A stretch of 10,211 nucleotides of DNA from the NCBI GenBank assembly GCA_023253615.1, contig JALRFZ010000360.1, positions 1 through 10,211 on the forward strand, in the 5' to 3' direction. The position numbers were made by a program, and so were the translations under genes. The notes beneath the pieces were generated by a model, which did not search any database, was not told the DNA's origin, and saw only the letters and a list, made by a program, of their open reading frames with translations. The DNA is from Verrucomicrobiales bacterium (GTDB lineage Bacteria > Verrucomicrobiota > Verrucomicrobiia > Verrucomicrobiales > DEV007). Of the stretch, positions 7,158 to 10,211 are shown piece by piece. How positions within the stretch are numbered: the stretch's first letter is position 1; each line of letters begins with the position of its first letter.

Positions 7158-7194
7158 AACAAAAATATTCAGAAATAGCCTTGCTATTTTTGTT
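7158..7194. repeat. 10 bp inverted repeat with a nested alternative hairpin
   Basis: AACAAAAATA (7158-7167) and TATTTTTGTT (7185-7194) are exact inverted complements with a 17-base spacer. A second, mutually exclusive hairpin is nested: AAATAGC (7173-7179) pairs with GCTATTT (7183-7189) around CTT, and extends to 7170/7192 with one G-T pair. The element sits in the divergent region between the transposase and the unknown exported gene, directly before a consensus -35 box. It could be an operator, a REP-type hairpin for the transposase, or a leader structure. Confidence 0.5.
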
Positions 7195-7196
7195 CT

Positions 7197-7224
7197 TTGA
7201 CATCTTGTTGGTTCGATTTATGGT
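7197..7224 (+). promoter_or_regulatory. Candidate sigma-70 promoter of the unknown exported gene
   Basis: TTGACA at 7197-7202 is a perfect -35 hexamer. TATGGT at 7219-7224 matches four of six -10 positions at a 16 bp spacing. Transcription would begin near 7231, leaving a very short leader before the ATG at 7242. The inverted repeat ends two bases before the -35 box, so a protein bound there would affect this promoter. Confidence 0.4.
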
Positions 7225-7241
7225 CGCCGATGTACAGGATC

Positions 7242-8474
7242 ATGAATTGGCGGAGCTTACTGTGTGCGGCGGGAATGCTTGGTGGTTCCGGCAGTCTTTC
7301 GGGGTATGAGTCGATGGCCATGTTTCGGGCTTCGGAAATCCTTCCCGCACCTCTTCTCGCGGGAACGTTCCATCGGGTCAGGGAGTATGCCGGAGCGGAC
7401 GGTTATCTGATCCACTTCACGGTCGACTCCGATTTCGGTGTTTATGAATGCGTGGGCGTCCCGGAACTCCGGCGACGGATCGACGAGATCGAGGCGATCG
7501 CGGAACTGGTGAAAGTCAGCAAAGGCGACCTCTTCGCGGAAGGGCTCCGCAAATCGGTGGAATCCCCCATCGCGGCCGTGAAAAACATCGCCTCGGATCC
7601 GGGCGGGACGGTGAAGCAGATCCCGCACTCGGTCGGACACTTTTTCGGCAAGGTCGGATCAGGAATCGGAAATGCCGCCCGAAAGGCGGGTGACAGGAAC
7701 AGCGGCGATTCCCGTTCCCCCGGGGAAATCGGGCACGGCGTGGGCAGGATCCTCAAGGGTGCGGCCGGATTCGACAAAGCCAAACTCGAATGCGCCAGAC
7801 AACTCGGGATCGATCCCTACACTGACAATGCCCGTCTTCAGGAAGAAATGGAGAAGGTCGCGTGGGCCTTTTTTGCCGGTGGACTTCCATTGAAGATCGG
7901 CGCATCCCTTGCCGGCGGTGGTGCCTCGGAGATCCTCAATGCCACGGAGTTCGTCGGCTTACCCGACGAACTTTACCAGCTCACCGCATCGGAACTCGAC
8001 TACCGGGACAGGACCACTCTCAAAACCATGGGCATGGCTCCGGAAAGGATCGACGCGCTTTTTGCCAACCCTTCCATGATCCGCTCGGTGCGGCACCAGC
8101 TCGTCACCGCCCTCTCGAGGATCGGCGTCCCGGGTCAAGGCGCGATCATCGAACAAATGATCGCCTGTGATACGGTCTGGCGGGCCCGCTTTTTCAATGA
8201 CGCACTGCAGCTTCTTCTCTGGCGCCACCGCCAGTCGCCCTACCGCGAACTCTCGGTACATGGCCGGCTTGCCGTGGGTGTCGCTTCGGACGGCACCATC
8301 GAGATCCCTGCACCGGTCGATTACGTCGTCTGGACGGAAGAGGTGGCCGCGTTTGCCTTGAGGGACGACATCGCCCGCCATCCGCGCCGCCTCATCCTCC
8401 AGGGCAACCTGAGCGCCGAGACCGCGACGCAACTCACCGCCGCAGGCTGGGAAATCATCAAGGTGCCTCGCTGA
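7242..8474 (+). CDS. Exported or membrane-anchored protein of unknown function (410 residues)
   Basis: I cannot assign a function. From the chosen ATG the first 21 residues (MNWRSLLCAAGMLGG...) look like a signal peptide or lipid/membrane anchor. A small beta-rich motif follows (about 54-70, GYLIHFTVDSDFGVYECVG), then a helix (PELRRRIDEIEAIAELVKVSKGD cut across 74-95). Next is a Gly/Ser-rich segment containing IPHSVGHFFGKVGSGIGNA (127-145), then RQLGIDPYTDN (186-196) and AWAFFAGGLPLKIGASL (about 208-224). I recall this order from a hypothetical-protein family seen in several proteobacteria, but cannot confirm it. The C-terminal half is helical and ends in an Ala-rich domain. ATGs at 7230 and 7272 and a TTG at 7197 are alternative starts. 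I chose 7242 because it follows the candidate promoter and AGGA and leaves a clean N-terminus. It is tail-to-tail with the acyl carrier protein gene, 17 bases away. Confidence 0.72.
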   Translation: MNWRSLLCAAGMLGGSGSLSGYESMAMFRASEILPAPLLAGTFHRVREYAGADGYLIHFTVDSDFGVYECVGVPELRRRIDEIEAIAELVKVSKGDLFAEGLRKSVESPIAAVKNIASDPGGTVKQIPHSVGHFFGKVGSGIGNAARKAGDRNSGDSRSPGEIGHGVGRILKGAAGFDKAKLECARQLGIDPYTDNARLQEEMEKVAWAFFAGGLPLKIGASLAGGGASEILNATEFVGLPDELYQLTASELDYRDRTTLKTMGMAPERIDALFANPSMIRSVRHQLVTALSRIGVPGQGAIIEQMIACDTVWRARFFNDALQLLLWRHRQSPYRELSVHGRLAVGVASDGTIEIPAPVDYVVWTEEVAAFALRDDIARHPRRLILQGNLSAETATQLTAAGWEIIKVPR

Positions 8475-8491
8475 CCCGCACCTGCCGCATT

Positions 8492-8743
8492 TCAGGCTTG
8501 CGATTGTCCGAGCAGATTCCGGATCTCCGAGAGATTCAGGAACGAATTCTCGGTGAGATCGTCATCGGAAATGGTCAGGGAGAATGCCCGCTCGAGATCG
8601 AGGAGAAGATCGATCGAAGCCATCGAATCGAGTCCGGCCTCTCCCAGATCACGCATCGGATCGAGCGGTTCTCCGGCGGGCAGGAACTTCAGGTGCGGGC
8701 GGACAATGTCGGCGATTTCTTCGATGGAGGGAAGTTCGGTCAT
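8492..8743 (-). CDS. Acyl carrier protein
   Basis: An 83-residue four-helix carrier protein. The motif LGEAGLDSMASIDLLLDLE places the phosphopantetheine attachment serine at S40 (D39-S40-M41). The protein is acidic, and IDLLLDLERAF forms the conserved helix II that carrier-dependent enzymes recognise. It would be loaded by a phosphopantetheinyl transferase encoded elsewhere. The in-frame upstream extension to 8956 is rejected: it is Cys/Arg/Ser-rich and overlaps the decarboxylase. The start ATG at 8741-8743 is 17 bases downstream of the decarboxylase stop, so the two are probably co-transcribed. This suggests a dedicated carrier for the neighbouring enzyme rather than the fatty-acid synthesis ACP. 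No Shine-Dalgarno is obvious; coupling to the upstream gene may help translation. I see no terminator in the 17 bases after it. Confidence 0.88.
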   Translation of the reverse strand: MTELPSIEEIADIVRPHLKFLPAGEPLDPMRDLGEAGLDSMASIDLLLDLERAFSLTISDDDLTENSFLNLSEIRNLLGQSQA

Positions 8744-8760
8744 GTGATCAAAAGGGAGAA

Positions 8761-10062
8761 TCAGCGAACACGTTCGTGCCCGGTGCGGAGACGGTGTATG
8801 GCGAGGATTTCCCCATCCCGGTGCAGGACTTCGGGAGGGGCCGGCCTGCTCAGGAAAGCGCCGACACTGGCCGTCGCACCGTAAGCACCGACATTCGGAA
8901 TCGCCACGAGATCCCCCGGCTCCACGACAGGGAGTTCCAGACGCTTCGCGAGACAATCGAGAGGGGTGCAGAGCGGACCGACCACATCCACCACACGGGT
9001 CCCGGCTCCGATCCGGGATTCCGGAACGATCAGATCGATGGAGAATCTCGGGATACGACCGAGGCCCGCCATACCGCCGAGGTGATGGATGCCGGTGTCG
9101 AGGATAAGAAACCAGCGATCATCCTTGGAGCGCTTCACTTCCATGACTCTCGACACGAGCATCCCGGAGGAGCCGGCGAGATATCGTCCCGACTCAAACC
9201 ACCATTCCGCCGAGCGGGAAGCTCCCGATCGCGCGTGGATCCCGGCGAGTCCTTCACGCAGGGGCGATGGATCGGTCCCCTGCCCCCGGTGCGCGTAGGG
9301 CCAGGCGAATCCGCCACCGAGATTCAGGATCCCGATCTCGATCCCGGCGATCGTCGCGAGTTCGTCGGCCAATTCGACCGTCTTTTCAAACGAGGCGAGG
9401 ATTGCGTCGATCTCCGCGATTTGCGTCCCCCAATAGAGGTGGAATCCGGCGAGTTTCACCTCAGCCGACGCAAATTCATGAATCCGGGCTCCGAGAGATC
9501 GCAGCTCTTCTTCCTCGAACCCGAACTGGCTGGCCACCCCGGACATGGCCAGCTTCGCCTTTGGTGCGGAATTGGGATTGATGCGCAGCAGAGCCGCGAC
9601 CGGCTCGCCGAGCTCTCCGGCCGCCCTGGACAGGCGCGAAAGATCTCCGCACGACTCCACCGAGAAATGACGCACTCCGGACGCAATCGCACCGGAGTAT
9701 TCCGCGGCACTCTTCCCCGGCCCCCCGTAAAGTGCCCTGGACAAATCAAAGCCGGCCTCCATCGCGGAATGCAGCTCGCCCGGCGACGTCAGGTCGGCCT
9801 CACAACCTCCCACGCGCAGTTCGTTCGCCACCGATGGCAAGGGATTGGCTTTGAAAGAATACAAAAGACGGGGCGAGGCCTCCCCCGGAAGGACCGAGCG
9901 CAGTTCCCGGCATCGCGTGGCCAATTCCGCCGTGTCGTAGAGATAGAAGGGCGTTCCACATTCGGACGAGACCCTTTCCAGCAAGTCACCAAAAGCAGAC
10001 GTCGCGCCTGCCGGAGTCACCTCCAGAGGCAGTGGCGATCGATCCTGTTTGGCTGAATTCAC
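8761..10062 (-). CDS. Fold-III PLP-dependent decarboxylase (BtrK-like / exosortase-associated type)
   Basis: A 433-residue enzyme of the ornithine/diaminopimelate decarboxylase superfamily (alanine-racemase barrel plus beta domain). Numbered from the GTG at 10062, visible features are: TPFYLYD near the start; K71 in YSFKANPLPS, the PLP Schiff-base lysine; H208 in FHLYWGTQ; the PLP-phosphate loop NLGGGF (G249-251); ESGRYL (E290, R293); GPLCTPLDCLAK (C365, D369); and Y394 in NVGAYGATAS. The CTP-x-DCL form differs from the CESGD of lysine-forming diaminopimelate decarboxylases. As I recall it, it matches BtrK and the exosortase-A-associated decarboxylases. BtrK decarboxylates glutamate attached to a carrier protein, and here a carrier gene follows 17 bases downstream. 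The substrate is inferred, not shown. Start choice is uncertain: the frame extends to a TTG at 10113, but GTG at 10060-10062 follows an AT-rich promoter-like stretch. Confidence 0.87.
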   Translation of the reverse strand: MNSAKQDRSPLPLEVTPAGATSAFGDLLERVSSECGTPFYLYDTAELATRCRELRSVLPGEASPRLLYSFKANPLPSVANELRVGGCEADLTSPGELHSAMEAGFDLSRALYGGPGKSAAEYSGAIASGVRHFSVESCGDLSRLSRAAGELGEPVAALLRINPNSAPKAKLAMSGVASQFGFEEEELRSLGARIHEFASAEVKLAGFHLYWGTQIAEIDAILASFEKTVELADELATIAGIEIGILNLGGGFAWPYAHRGQGTDPSPLREGLAGIHARSGASRSAEWWFESGRYLAGSSGMLVSRVMEVKRSKDDRWFLILDTGIHHLGGMAGLGRIPRFSIDLIVPESRIGAGTRVVDVVGPLCTPLDCLAKRLELPVVEPGDLVAIPNVGAYGATASVGAFLSRPAPPEVLHRDGEILAIHRLRTGHERVR

Positions 10063-10211
10063 GTTGTAATATACATCAAAACTGAATTTTCCATCATTTT
10101 TAGGCAATAGCAAAAGGAGAAACGCCGCCCTTCCTCCTGCCTCTCTCCTTTTCGGAACGAGACATTTTCGACCAAAGAGCCGGATTCAATCATCAGGATC
10201 TCTTGATATTC
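10063..10211. other. Upstream region of the decarboxylase-ACP pair, with a 9 bp inverted repeat
   Basis: AAAAGGAGA (10112-10120) and TCTCCTTTT (10144-10152) are exact inverted complements with a 23-base spacer. Read on the minus strand the second arm ends in TTTT, so this could be a weak terminator for a gene lying beyond the right edge. Between it and the decarboxylase is an AT-rich stretch with TATATT (10068-10073) that could serve as a -10 box; I see no good -35. One minus-strand frame is open from the window edge to a TGA at 10059-10061, which overlaps the decarboxylase GTG as GTGA, but its 50 codons look poorly protein-like. Another frame stops at 10186-10188 after ...RDPDD. Confidence 0.4.

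Noticed and set aside
7134..7194. CRISPR-like repeats in the divergent region
   Set aside because: Only two 8 bp direct copies and one inverted repeat are present. There is no repeat-spacer periodicity and no cas gene.
6065..7241. A complete mobile insertion sequence around the transposase
   Set aside because: No terminal repeats or target duplication are visible. The left side abuts the neighbouring gene, which fits a domesticated single RAYT gene better.
8744..8956. In-frame N-terminal extension of the acyl carrier protein
   Set aside because: It is rich in Cys, Arg and Ser, overlaps the decarboxylase coding region and is not part of any carrier domain.
8584..10056. Plus-strand 490-codon open frame opposite the decarboxylase and ACP
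   Set aside because: It is Arg/Gly/Ser-rich without motifs, while the minus strand encodes two clear protein families.

Overview
The window is GC-rich chromosomal DNA with strong G/C bias at third codon positions, from a Gram-negative-type bacterium. I favour a member of the Verrucomicrobiota. The reasons are indirect: Sec-exported HEAT/beta-sandwich and PQQ-like beta-propeller proteins side by side, a long REP-associated tyrosine transposase with a C-terminal extension I associate with that phylum, and weak or absent Shine-Dalgarno sequences. The assignment rests on gene style only; no rRNA or marker gene is present.

Left part (1-2371). A LysM protein on the minus strand runs off the left edge. 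It diverges from a complete beta-CASP metallo-beta-lactamase RNase-like gene (572-1963, +), across an AT-rich spacer with a perfect 8+8 bp palindrome. The RNase gene ends in a terminator-like hairpin. A possible small minus-strand gene (1921-2265) fills the gap before the next gene and overlaps the RNase 3' end.

Middle (2372-7123). A GT4 glycogen synthase of the actinobacterial GlgA/GlgM type (2372-3577, +) is followed by a clean stem-loop. Then come two exported proteins, probably co-transcribed: a HEAT-like plus galactose-binding-like protein (3630-4808) and a PQQ-like beta-propeller (4862-6064). A REP-associated Y1/HUH transposase (6065-7123, -) faces them. Its stop codon directly abuts the propeller stop codon, with no intergenic base.

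Right part (7124-10211). A short AT-rich divergent region has a 10 bp inverted repeat, a nested hairpin, phased direct repeats and a consensus -35 hexamer. It precedes a 410-residue exported or membrane-anchored protein of unknown function (7242-8474, +). Tail-to-tail with it is a minus-strand pair: a fold-III PLP-dependent decarboxylase (8761-10062) and an acyl carrier protein (8492-8743). This pair resembles the BtrK/BtrI arrangement in which an amino acid is decarboxylated while tethered to a carrier protein, and it is the most interesting biochemical lead here. The right end holds the upstream region of that operon.

I see no CRISPR array, tRNA, rRNA or complete insertion sequence with terminal repeats.
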